Source: Paenibacillus brevis | GTDB taxonomy: Bacteria > Bacillota > Bacilli > Paenibacillales > Paenibacillaceae | Direction: 5' to 3' | Length of the DNA: 64,000 bases | NCBI RefSeq assembly: GCF_018919145.1 | Contig: NZ_JAHLQJ010000008.1 | Coordinates: forward strand, 62,001-126,000 | In this document: piece after piece, positions 9,835 through 17,932 of the stretch | How positions within the stretch are numbered: position 1 is the first letter of the stretch | Layout of the letters: each line of letters opens with the position of its first letter | Program-made: the position numbers and the translations under genes | The notes under the pieces: model-generated | The model's database searches: none | What the model saw: the letters and a program-made list of their open reading frames with translations, nothing else | What the model was told of the DNA's origin: nothing

Positions 9835-11376
9835 ATGATTCAGGTGTTAATTGTCGATGACGAACCCAAGCTCCGTGAGGGCCTTCGCTCGTTCATTGAT
9901 TGGGAAGCGTATGGGTACTGCGTGGTAGATACAGCTTCTAACGGCAACGAAGCATTGGAGAAATACCAACAGCTCAGACCAGGACTGGTAATCGCTGATA
10001 TTCGCATGCCGGGGATGGATGGGCTCCAATTGATCGGTCATCTTCGGGAATTGGATCCCTCCTTGCATATCTTGATTTTGAGCGGCTATGCCGATTTTGA
10101 ATACGCAAAAAGGGCAATACAGCAGCGTGCCGACGGTTATTTGCTTAAGCCGGTTGATGAAGATGAGCTGATTGATTATTTGGGCACGATCAAATCCCAG
10201 ATTGAAGAAGAGAGCCAAGCGGAACAATGGAGACTTACAACAAGAGAATGGGGCAGAGAGTCTTTTATCCTCTCGCTGATGGTGGAGCATCCGGGAGATC
10301 CGGAGCAGCTTTGGAGCCGGGCAGAAGAGCTTGGACTGGCTTGGAAGTGCTATCAGGTGCTCTTGCTATCTACGGTTCTAGATGAAACGGATTATGGAGA
10401 GAAGCTCGCTGCGGTCAGAACTGCGATGACCCGCTTGCTGGAGGCAAAGGGGCGGGGATATGTATTCTCCCATCATTCCCAAATCGGTGTTTTGTTGAAT
10501 GACCCGATTCTTCCGGTGGAATGGACTGAATTATATTCGAATATCCGAAATGTGGTTGAAGCATTGGATATCGATTTTTCCCTAGCTCTTGGTCCGAAGG
10601 TGTGCAGGATCGAGGAGGTTGCCTATTCCTATGGCGTGGCCAACAGGCTGAACAAGAACCATTTCTTTTTAGGCAATGACCGGTTGTTGACAGAGGAACT
10701 GCTTGTGGAGCAAAAGTATGACGGAGGTGCTTCGGTTCATGAGTTGGATGAACAGATCTTTTACGCTGTCGAAATTGGTAACCATGAGCTGGTAAAGCAA
10801 CTGATTGAACAAAAAGGGGCTTGTTATATCTCCGAGGGACTTACAGAGGAGCAGATCAAGCTTCACTTTGCGGAAATGCTGACGGCCCTGTTAGGAAGAG
10901 CAATCAAGCAGTCCCAGGAGCTTCAACAGCGAAACAGGGAGTTCACGGAATATTTGTCTGATATATATAAGGCATGGACATTGAGTGAAGTCTATGAGAA
11001 GGCGCAGCAATTCCTTAAGAAAATGATGAGCGAGCTGGGCTCGAATGAATGCAGCAAGCACCAGGAAGTCAAGATGATGCTGGAGCTGATCCATCGTAAT
11101 TACAATGAGAACCTCAAGCTGGAAACCTTATCGGGCATCTTGAACTACAATAGCGCCTATCTGGGCAAGCTATTCAAAAATGAGACGGGTGAATATTTTA
11201 ACACCTATCTGGATAAGGTGCGGATTGAGAAAGCCAAGGGCTTATTGGAAGAAGGCTTGAAGGTGTACCAGGTTGCTGAGCGAGTGGGCTATACCAATGT
11301 CGATTACTTCCATAGTAAGTTCCGGAAATATGTGGGGACCTCCCCTTCTGCTTATCGGAAGACATCAAATAATTAG
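9835..11376 (+). CDS. Response regulator, CheY-like receiver plus AraC-type HTH (YesN family)
   Basis: A 513-residue two-component response regulator. The receiver (1-~120) has acidic residues Asp8/Asp9, the phosphoacceptor Asp55 (IADIRMPGMDG) and the conserved KP (LLKPVDED). A poorly conserved middle part follows, and the C-terminal ~100 residues form the double AraC HTH (NYNENLKLETLSGI, YQVAERVGYTNVDYFHSKFRKY). The ATG at 9835 is chosen because AAAGGAG lies 7 nt upstream. Such regulators normally sit beside a YesM-type sensor kinase; here the only kinase in the window is 6.5 kb downstream (17933). It probably activates the glycoside hydrolase and importer genes that follow, in response to an external oligosaccharide. 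Confidence 0.9.
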   Translation: MIQVLIVDDEPKLREGLRSFIDWEAYGYCVVDTASNGNEALEKYQQLRPGLVIADIRMPGMDGLQLIGHLRELDPSLHILILSGYADFEYAKRAIQQRADGYLLKPVDEDELIDYLGTIKSQIEEESQAEQWRLTTREWGRESFILSLMVEHPGDPEQLWSRAEELGLAWKCYQVLLLSTVLDETDYGEKLAAVRTAMTRLLEAKGRGYVFSHHSQIGVLLNDPILPVEWTELYSNIRNVVEALDIDFSLALGPKVCRIEEVAYSYGVANRLNKNHFFLGNDRLLTEELLVEQKYDGGASVHELDEQIFYAVEIGNHELVKQLIEQKGACYISEGLTEEQIKLHFAEMLTALLGRAIKQSQELQQRNREFTEYLSDIYKAWTLSEVYEKAQQFLKKMMSELGSNECSKHQEVKMMLELIHRNYNENLKLETLSGILNYNSAYLGKLFKNETGEYFNTYLDKVRIEKAKGLLEEGLKVYQVAERVGYTNVDYFHSKFRKYVGTSPSAYRKTSNN

Positions 11377-11384
11377 CATGAGAT

Positions 11385-11416
11385 GAAGAAGAGGGCCGCA
11401 CTCGGCCCTCTTCTTC
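11385..11416 (+). terminator. Hairpin terminator after the response regulator gene
   Basis: A perfect 14-bp stem (GAAGAAGAGGGCCG and CGGCCCTCTTCTTC) with a 4-nt loop CACT is followed by TAGTTCTT. The U-tract is interrupted, so efficiency is uncertain. Confidence 0.7.
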
Positions 11417-11506
11417 TAGTTCTTACTGATTTTCATATGAAAAGAGTACAAATTTCTTAAGTATTAAAGCCCTTACAAGTCAAGTTATGATAGTTGCGGA
11501 GAGATA

Positions 11507-11520
11507 TAATAGCGCTTTCA
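11507..11520 (-). promoter_or_regulatory. cre-like CcpA site upstream of GH3 gene
   Basis: Read on the minus strand, TGAAAGCGCTATTA matches the cre consensus TGWAANCGNTNWCA at 13 of 14 positions. It overlaps a TATAAT (11505-11510) about 40 bases before the GH3 start, a position from which CcpA would repress. Confidence 0.55.
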
Positions 11521-11549
11521 AAAAATAGGATAGAAACGGGGTTTGCTGA

Positions 11550-14354
11550 ATGAATTTCCCATTTCAAAATGCTGATTTGCCTTTGGAAGAACGGGTTAAC
11601 GACCTGGTCTCAAGATTTACCCTCGATGAGAAAATCGAATTAATGTGCCAATACCAATCCGAAATTCCGCGGTTAGGAGTCAAAAAATATAAGCATGGCA
11701 CAGAGGGAGCACACGGTGTTGCGTGGCTGGGTGAGGCGACGGTCTTTCCTCAAAATATCGGACTTGCCTGTACCTGGGATCCCGATCTGATGCATGAAAT
11801 TGGATCGGTCATTTCCGAGGAAGCCCGGATTTACTATCAACGTGATCCTGCTGTGAATGGATTGACTGTTTGGGCGCCAACCGTCGATATGGAGCGGGAC
11901 CCGCGGTGGGGACGTACCGAGGAAGCCTATGGAGAAGACCCGCATTTGACGGGACGCCTTTCAACAGAGCTTGTAAAGGGAATGCAGGGAGATCATCCTT
12001 TTTATTACAAGACGGTCGCGACCTTGAAGCATTTTTACGGCAATAATAATGAAATTGATCGCGGCAGCGCTTCGGTTAGTATTGATCCGCGGAATAAACG
12101 GGAATATTATTTGAAGGCTTTTGAACCTGCATTCCGTGAGGGGAAAGCCGGGTCGATGATGACGGCTTATAACGGGATTAACGGGACGCCGTGCAACCTG
12201 AATCATGAAGTGAATGAGATTGTGAAAAAAGAATGGGGCATGGATGGATTTGTCGTCGGAGATGCCGGAGATGTGCTGGGGACCGTAATGGATCATGGAT
12301 ATGTCCAATCTTACGCTGAGGCCGTGGCTGGATCCGTCAAAGCAGGAATCGATAGCATTACGGACGAGCAAGATATCTCGTTCCGGGCGCTCCGTGATGC
12401 TTTGGAGCAGGGATTGCTGGAGGAAAGCGATCTGGATCATGCCCTGCGCAATACCTTCCGTGTTCGCTTCCGTCTGGGGGAATTTGATCCGGTTGATCGG
12501 AATCCTTACAGCCACGTTCCGGAATCGAAGCTATGCGCACCGGAGCATGCGGATTTGTCGCGCAAGGCAGCCCAGAAATCAGTGGTTCTCCTTAAGAACA
12601 ACGGAATTCTTCCGTTACCTCAGGAATTGGAATCTATCGCTGTATTGGGTCCGCTTGCGAATGAAGCTTATACGGATTGGTACAGCGGTACACCTCCTTA
12701 CCGGATCACACCGCTTCAAGGCATTCAGGAGAAGCTGTCAGAGAAGGACAAGGCTCGTTTCCATACAGGGCTGGATAAGGTGAGAATTCGCGAGGCAAAG
12801 AGCGGCTCTTATATTCGTATTATGAATGGAGAAGAAGCTATGCTCGTTGCTGACGGTAAGACAGCCGAATCCGCCGAGGCCTTTGAGCGCAACGATTGGG
12901 GTTGGGAGAACACAACTTTCCGTGCTGTAACTACGGGCAAATATATTACCGAAGGTGAAAAGGGATTGCAGGTCACGGCTGAGGAAGCGCGAGGTTGGTT
13001 TGTTAAGGAATCCTTCCAGCTTGAACCGGCGGAGAATGGCCAGATCATCCTCAAATCCTGGGAAGGGAAACCGGTTATTCTGGACGGCGCTCGATTGGTA
13101 GTCTCTTCCGAACCTGATGCGGCCGGAGCAAAATTTCTGATCGAGCGTATTGAGGACGGGATCGCAGAGGCTGTTCGTGCGGCAAAGGCTTCCAAGCGGG
13201 CGGTGATTTTTGTGGGCAACAGTCCTTTTATCAACGGAAAAGAAACGATCGACCGGCCTGATATCGTGCTCCCTGCTGATCAGCAAGCCTTGATCAAAGC
13301 GGTTCATGAGGCTAATCCGAATACCGTTGTCGCTATCGTTGGCAGCTATCCGTTTGCTGTTAATTGGGAGCAGGAGCATGTACCGGCGATCCTGTTCACC
13401 TCCCATTCGGGACAAGAACTCGGACGCGCTATCGGTGATGTGTTGTTCGGGGACTACAATCCGGCAGGGCGGCTCAATATGACCTGGTATAAATCAACAG
13501 ACCAACTCGCTGATTTGATGGATTACGATATTATCAAGGGCAAACGAACCTACCAGTATTTTGATGGAGAGGTTCTGTATCCTTTCGGACATGGGTTGAG
13601 CTATACGGAGTTCGCCTATGAAGAATTAAGCCTTGATAAGGAGACGATTGGAGCAGATGAGACTGCAACAGTCTCTGTTCTTATCCGCAATGTCGGCGAT
13701 ACTGCGGGAGAGGAAGTTGTTCAGCTCTATGTCAGAGCAGATCAATCTCGTGTTACACGGCCGCTAAAGACACTTGCCGGATTTAGACGAGTCCATCTTG
13801 ATGCGGGAGAAGCGAAGAGGCTGGAATTTAAGCTTCCGGCATCCGAGCTGGCCATGTGGGATGTAACCCGGGATAAATATACAGTAGAGCGTGGCAACTA
13901 CACGATTATGATCGGAAGCTCGGCAGACTCCATCCAAGCGGATACAGTACTCCGAGTCGATGGTGAAGTGATCCCGCCCCGTTCGTTGCGGCAGCCGACA
14001 CGTGCAGTTAACTATGACGATTACGAGCAGGTATATATTGACGAATGCCGTGAGGGTGGGGAAAGTATTGCTTTGTCTAAAGAAGAGGGATGGATTCTGT
14101 TCCGGGATGTGGAGCTGGGAACGGGTGCATCTTCCTTTGAAGCTAGAGTAGCCGGAGGAATTAAAGGTGGCGGTATTCAGATTGTGCTGGACCAACCGGA
14201 TGGGAAAGCTGTTTCTGAGCTGAAGGTCATTCCAACCGGAGGCAGCCAGGCTTGGACTACAGTGGCTGCTGAACTCGATCGCATTAGCGGACGGCATGAT
14301 GTCTATTTGAAGCTTCAAGGAGAGCTCCGCATCAGTTGGCTCCAGCTGAACTAA
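11550..14354 (+). CDS. GH3 beta-glucosidase/beta-xylosidase with fascin-like insert and C-terminal CBM6
   Basis: A 934-residue GH3 enzyme without signal peptide. The N-terminal barrel (1-~300) contains the predicted nucleophile Asp238 (GFVVGDAGD). The C-terminal alpha/beta domain (from ~350) is interrupted at ~404-537 by a beta-rich segment with repeated fascin/trefoil-like turns (SGSYIRIMNG, GKYITEGEKGLQV, NGQIILKSWEGKPV). It then resumes through YPFGHGLSYTEFAYEEL (~677). A fibronectin-III-like domain (~700-775; IRNVGDTAGEEVVQLYV) and a C-terminal CBM6-like module (~815-934; FEARVAGGIKGGGIQIVLD) follow. The likely role is removing beta-linked glucose from oligosaccharides in the cytoplasm. 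In context (alpha-xylosidase, beta-galactosidase, GH95) it would attack the glucan backbone of xyloglucan oligosaccharides. A beta-xylosidase role cannot be excluded. Confidence 0.88.
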   Translation: MNFPFQNADLPLEERVNDLVSRFTLDEKIELMCQYQSEIPRLGVKKYKHGTEGAHGVAWLGEATVFPQNIGLACTWDPDLMHEIGSVISEEARIYYQRDPAVNGLTVWAPTVDMERDPRWGRTEEAYGEDPHLTGRLSTELVKGMQGDHPFYYKTVATLKHFYGNNNEIDRGSASVSIDPRNKREYYLKAFEPAFREGKAGSMMTAYNGINGTPCNLNHEVNEIVKKEWGMDGFVVGDAGDVLGTVMDHGYVQSYAEAVAGSVKAGIDSITDEQDISFRALRDALEQGLLEESDLDHALRNTFRVRFRLGEFDPVDRNPYSHVPESKLCAPEHADLSRKAAQKSVVLLKNNGILPLPQELESIAVLGPLANEAYTDWYSGTPPYRITPLQGIQEKLSEKDKARFHTGLDKVRIREAKSGSYIRIMNGEEAMLVADGKTAESAEAFERNDWGWENTTFRAVTTGKYITEGEKGLQVTAEEARGWFVKESFQLEPAENGQIILKSWEGKPVILDGARLVVSSEPDAAGAKFLIERIEDGIAEAVRAAKASKRAVIFVGNSPFINGKETIDRPDIVLPADQQALIKAVHEANPNTVVAIVGSYPFAVNWEQEHVPAILFTSHSGQELGRAIGDVLFGDYNPAGRLNMTWYKSTDQLADLMDYDIIKGKRTYQYFDGEVLYPFGHGLSYTEFAYEELSLDKETIGADETATVSVLIRNVGDTAGEEVVQLYVRADQSRVTRPLKTLAGFRRVHLDAGEAKRLEFKLPASELAMWDVTRDKYTVERGNYTIMIGSSADSIQADTVLRVDGEVIPPRSLRQPTRAVNYDDYEQVYIDECREGGESIALSKEEGWILFRDVELGTGASSFEARVAGGIKGGGIQIVLDQPDGKAVSELKVIPTGGSQAWTTVAAELDRISGRHDVYLKLQGELRISWLQLN

Positions 14355-14373
14355 ATACAGGGAGAAGTCAGAC

Positions 14374-14403
14374 ACCGCAGGAGCAGGTTCAAGCTCCTGC
14401 GGT
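14374..14403. terminator. Hairpin between convergent GH3 and araC genes
   Basis: An 11-bp stem, ACCGCAGGAGC and GCTCCTGCGGT with an 8-nt loop, lies between the two convergent stop codons. It has no U-tract on the plus side, so it is a terminator-like element of moderate certainty. Confidence 0.5.
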
Positions 14404-15267
14404 TCAGGCTTCGATCTGTTCCAGCAATCGTTTGCGGAATTCGGAAGGAGAGCAGTTCATAGCTTTTCTGAATACCCGAATGAAGTAACTGATATTGTCG
14501 TAGCCGGCTTCGAGGGCCACGTCCGATATTTTTCGGTTCGGATCACGCAGCATCTCGGCAGCCTGCCGGATCCGGTAAGCATTAATGTAATCCATTGGCG
14601 TCTGCCGGGTCATGGACTTGAAGAAACGGCAAAACTGTCCTTCACTCATAGGAATTAGTGCGGCAAGCTCAGCGAGTCTGATCGGGTTACTGAAATTCTC
14701 CTGGATATATTGAATCACTGTTTTCAAACGCTCAATTTTGAAGGAATCGCTCCGGCTGCCTGCTTGACGATTGCAAGCTTGGCCAGAGGCCGTCATTCCA
14801 GCAATCATGAGGTATAAATGTCCTTTGACAGCGCCTTCATAACCAAGCGCCTTATCATTGCAGCATTGCATGATGGAATAGATATGCTCCAGCAGCACAT
14901 TCATTCCGGGTTGATGCGATTGAATATGACGGGGGAAGGTCGCCTTTTTTTCCTGAAGGGGTAGAATAAGGTTCTCCTGGACGGCATCATAATGAGCACT
15001 CGCCAGCAGCTGGGTATCAAATACGAGCGAAAAGAAGCTGCACCCGTGCTCTCCGTGGGCATGAGCCGCATGGATATCACCGCCATCGATAAAGACGGCT
15101 TCTCCGGCGCGGACGAGAAAATAATCGGTATCCACCTGGAACATGGTCTCGCCTTGCAGACAGTAGAAGAACTCGGCTTCTTCATGCCAATGGCAATCGA
15201 TCACATGCTCACCGGGTCCATACTGATACCAGTACGTACCAAGGGGAAGATACTCATTTCCGTGCAT
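14404..15267 (-). CDS. AraC-family regulator with N-terminal cupin sensor
   Basis: A 287-residue regulator. The N-terminal ~140 residues form a cupin sugar-sensor fold (HVIDCHWHEEAEFFYCLQG, VRAGEAVFIDGGDIHAAHAHG). The C-terminal ~100 residues hold the two AraC HTH motifs (NPIRLAELAALIPMSEGQFC, ISDVALEAGYDNISYFIRVF). I favour the ATG at 15267 because AAGGAG sits 6 nt upstream; an upstream ATG at 15306 in the same frame would add 13 residues. It is divergent from the GH31 alpha-xylosidase gene, whose promoter has a good -10 but a weak -35, as expected of an activator-dependent promoter. Activation of that gene by this protein is inferred. Confidence 0.85.
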   Translation of the reverse strand: MHGNEYLPLGTYWYQYGPGEHVIDCHWHEEAEFFYCLQGETMFQVDTDYFLVRAGEAVFIDGGDIHAAHAHGEHGCSFFSLVFDTQLLASAHYDAVQENLILPLQEKKATFPRHIQSHQPGMNVLLEHIYSIMQCCNDKALGYEGAVKGHLYLMIAGMTASGQACNRQAGSRSDSFKIERLKTVIQYIQENFSNPIRLAELAALIPMSEGQFCRFFKSMTRQTPMDYINAYRIRQAAEMLRDPNRKISDVALEAGYDNISYFIRVFRKAMNCSPSEFRKRLLEQIEA

Positions 15268-15380
15268 TTTGCTCTCCTTCAAGGAGCTGCGCATTGCCTG
15301 ATCCATAGGAAATCGTTCCTTTCATCAATATTGTGTTAAGTAATCGTTGTATTCTGTTAGTTTCGTTGTTTTTTAATCAG

Positions 15381-15406
15381 TATAATGCAATTGTAAACCA
15401 AATTGC
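15381..15406 (+). promoter_or_regulatory. -10 element and short inverted repeat upstream of GH31 gene
   Basis: A perfect TATAAT (15381-15386) has only a weak -35 candidate (TTAGTT, 18 nt upstream). GCAATT and AATTGC (15387-15406) form a 6-bp inverted repeat just after it. This fits an AraC-activated promoter between the divergent genes. Confidence 0.35.
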
Positions 15407-15444
15407 GGTACTAATACAAGCGATATGAAGGGTGGCAATGAACC

Positions 15445-17766
15445 ATGAAATTTACAGACGGTAACTGGTTGATTCGAGACGGATATTCCTTGTCGACAGC
15501 AGTTCAAGCCTACGATTTTATACATGAAGGACACACATTGACAGCCTCTGCGTCAACGGCACCATTACGCGGTCGGGGAGATATGATCAATTCAACACTG
15601 CTTACGATTTCTTTTCATTCCCCGCTGCCGGGGGTTATCGGCGTCAAGCTGGTTCATTTTGATGGAACCGTGGATCATGGACCTAACTTTGAACTGACAA
15701 AGAGCGAAGATCACGCAGTGATTACCGAGACAGAGGATTATGCGGAGCTCAAGAGCGGCGACCTTAGCGTACGCATTTCCAAGGGAGCCCAATGGTCAGT
15801 TGACTTCTACCGGGACTCGCAGCGCATTACAGGCAGCGCCTTCAAATCGATGGCACATATTACAGAGACAGCTACCGGGACGACGTTCATGCGTGAGGAG
15901 CTTGATCTGAGTGTAGGAGAATGGGTATACGGCTTGGGAGAGCGTTTTACCTCCTTTGTGAAGAACGGTCAAATCGTTGACATTTGGAACAAGGATGGCG
16001 GAACCAGCTCTGAGCAAGCCTATAAGAATATTCCGTTTTACATCACGAACAAGGGTTACGGCGTATTCGTCAATGATCCGGGCGGCGTCTCCTTTGAAGT
16101 CGCTTCTGAAAAGGTAAAGAAGGTCCAGTTCAGCGTGACCGGCGAAGTTCTGGAATACTTCATCATTGATGGTCCGGAGCCGAAGGAAGTATTGAACAAA
16201 TACACTGCCTTGACCGGCAAGCCATCACTGCCTCCAGCATGGACGTTCGGATTGTGGCTGACCACTTCGTTTACCACGAATTACGATGAAGCTACTGTAA
16301 ATTCCTTCGTGGATGGCATGGCAGAGCGCGATTTGCCGCTGCACGTATTCCACTTTGACTGCTTCTGGATGAAAGAGTTCCATTGGACGGATTTCAAATG
16401 GGATGAGCGCGTATTCCCGGATCCAGTGGGTATGCTGAAACGCTTGAAGGATAAAGGGCTGAAGATCTGCGTCTGGATCAATCCATATATCGGTCAGCGT
16501 TCGCGCTTGTTCAAGGAAGGTAAGGAGCGCGGCTACCTGGTGAAGAAGCCGAACGGAGACGTATGGCAATGGAACCTCTGGCAGCCTGGCATGGCTTTGG
16601 TTGATTTCACCAATCCTGAGGCATGCGAATGGTTCGCCGGATATCTTCGTGAGCTTGTGGATATGGGAGTCGACAGCTTCAAGACAGACTTTGGCGAGCG
16701 GATTCCTACCGATGTCGTATACCACGACGGTTCTGATCCTGTGAAGATGCACAACTACTATACGTATCTCTACAACAAGGTGGTATTCGACGTCCTGGAA
16801 GAGAAGCTGGGCAAGAATGAAGCGGCATTGTTCGCTCGTTCGGCCACTGTCGGCGGACAGAAATTCCCGGTTCACTGGGGCGGCGATTGCTACGCGGATT
16901 ATGAGTCGATGGCTGAAAGCCTGCGCGGCGGCTTGTCGCTTGGATTATCAGGCTTCGGCTTCTGGAGTCATGATATCGGCGGCTTTGAGAATACCGCTCC
17001 GGTTCACGTATTCAAGCGCTGGTTAGCTTTTGGTCTTCTTTCCAGCCATAGCCGGCTGCACGGAAGCAGCTCCTATCGGGTGCCTTGGGCTTATGATGAT
17101 GAAGCTGTCGACGTAACGCGCTTCTTCACGAAGCTGAAATCCAGCCTGATGCCGTATCTGTTCGATACAGCGGTTTATGCTACAGAAAAAGGAGTTCCAA
17201 CGATGCGGGCAATGTTCCTGGAATTCCCGAACGACCCTGCAGCGGAAACGTTGGACCGTCAATACATGCTGGGCGACTCCTTGCTGGTTGCTCCGGTAAT
17301 TAGTGAAAATGGTGAAGTTTCTTACTACCTGCCGGAAGGGGCATGGACTCACCTTCTCTCCGGTAAAGTGGTTGACGGCGGCAAATGGCATAAAGAGACT
17401 TATGATTTCATGAGCTTGCCATTGTTCGTTCGTCCAAACAGCATTCTTCCGATTGGCGCCAATGATCTGCGTCCGGACTACGACTTTGCTGATGGGGTTA
17501 ACCTAAGATTGTATCAGCTGGAAGAAGGCGAAACCGTCTCGCGCACCGTACGCAATATGAAGGGTGAAGCGGAGCTGACCGTCACTGCGGTACGGAACGG
17601 CAAGACCGTCTCCGTACAAGCGGAGGGTGCAGGTAAAGCCTTCACGCTGTCACTCTATGGCATGGGTGAAGCTGCATCTGCTCAAGGTGCCGAGTTAACA
17701 GAATCCGGCTTGTTGACTGTTGCAGGCTTCAGCGGAAAAGCAACAGTAGAAGTTACGTTGAAATAA
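15445..17766 (+). CDS. yicI: Alpha-xylosidase, GH31 (YicI type)
   Basis: A 773-residue GH31 enzyme closely matching E. coli YicI in length and layout: N-terminal beta-sandwich, (beta/alpha)8 barrel and C-terminal beta domains. The nucleophile Asp415 (FKTDFGERIP) and acid/base Asp481 (HWGGDCYADYES) fall within one residue of YicI Asp416 and Asp482. The YicI-type KTDFGERIP motif distinguishes alpha-xylosidases from most alpha-glucosidases of the family. No signal peptide is present, so it acts in the cytoplasm and removes alpha-1,6-linked xylose from the non-reducing end of xyloglucan oligosaccharides. ATG 15445 follows GAAGGGTGG. It lies divergent from an AraC gene and is closed by a strong terminator. 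Confidence 0.93.
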   Translation: MKFTDGNWLIRDGYSLSTAVQAYDFIHEGHTLTASASTAPLRGRGDMINSTLLTISFHSPLPGVIGVKLVHFDGTVDHGPNFELTKSEDHAVITETEDYAELKSGDLSVRISKGAQWSVDFYRDSQRITGSAFKSMAHITETATGTTFMREELDLSVGEWVYGLGERFTSFVKNGQIVDIWNKDGGTSSEQAYKNIPFYITNKGYGVFVNDPGGVSFEVASEKVKKVQFSVTGEVLEYFIIDGPEPKEVLNKYTALTGKPSLPPAWTFGLWLTTSFTTNYDEATVNSFVDGMAERDLPLHVFHFDCFWMKEFHWTDFKWDERVFPDPVGMLKRLKDKGLKICVWINPYIGQRSRLFKEGKERGYLVKKPNGDVWQWNLWQPGMALVDFTNPEACEWFAGYLRELVDMGVDSFKTDFGERIPTDVVYHDGSDPVKMHNYYTYLYNKVVFDVLEEKLGKNEAALFARSATVGGQKFPVHWGGDCYADYESMAESLRGGLSLGLSGFGFWSHDIGGFENTAPVHVFKRWLAFGLLSSHSRLHGSSSYRVPWAYDDEAVDVTRFFTKLKSSLMPYLFDTAVYATEKGVPTMRAMFLEFPNDPAAETLDRQYMLGDSLLVAPVISENGEVSYYLPEGAWTHLLSGKVVDGGKWHKETYDFMSLPLFVRPNSILPIGANDLRPDYDFADGVNLRLYQLEEGETVSRTVRNMKGEAELTVTAVRNGKTVSVQAEGAGKAFTLSLYGMGEAASAQGAELTESGLLTVAGFSGKATVEVTLK

Positions 17767-17835
17767 GCAATGGAATTGCTTCCTGCTCCACAATTCATTA
17801 AAGTTTAAAATAACGAATCATTTATAACGCTCGAT

Positions 17836-17881
17836 GGCCTGAATATCCCCTTTTAAAATAAAGGGGATATTCGGCCTTTTT
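17836..17881 (+). terminator. Rho-independent terminator after GH31 gene
   Basis: GGCC-T-GAATATCCCCTT pairs with AAGGGGATATTCGGCC (one bulged T) around an AT-rich loop and is followed by TTTTT. Confidence 0.85.
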
Positions 17882-17891
17882 GCGATATAAA

Positions 17892-17905
17892 AGAGATCGT
17901 TTTCA
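17892..17905 (-). promoter_or_regulatory. cre-like CcpA site upstream of the YesM-type kinase
   Basis: On the minus strand TGAAAACGATCTCT matches TGWAANCGNTNWCA at 13 of 14 positions. It lies 27 bases before the kinase start, consistent with roadblock repression by CcpA. Confidence 0.5.
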
Positions 17906-17932
17906 AGGCCGGAAGCCAAAGGAGAATCTGCC

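Noticed and set aside
12738..13415. 225-codon minus-strand frame opposite the GH3 insert
   Set aside because: No start signal or domain; explained by codon usage of the GH3 gene.
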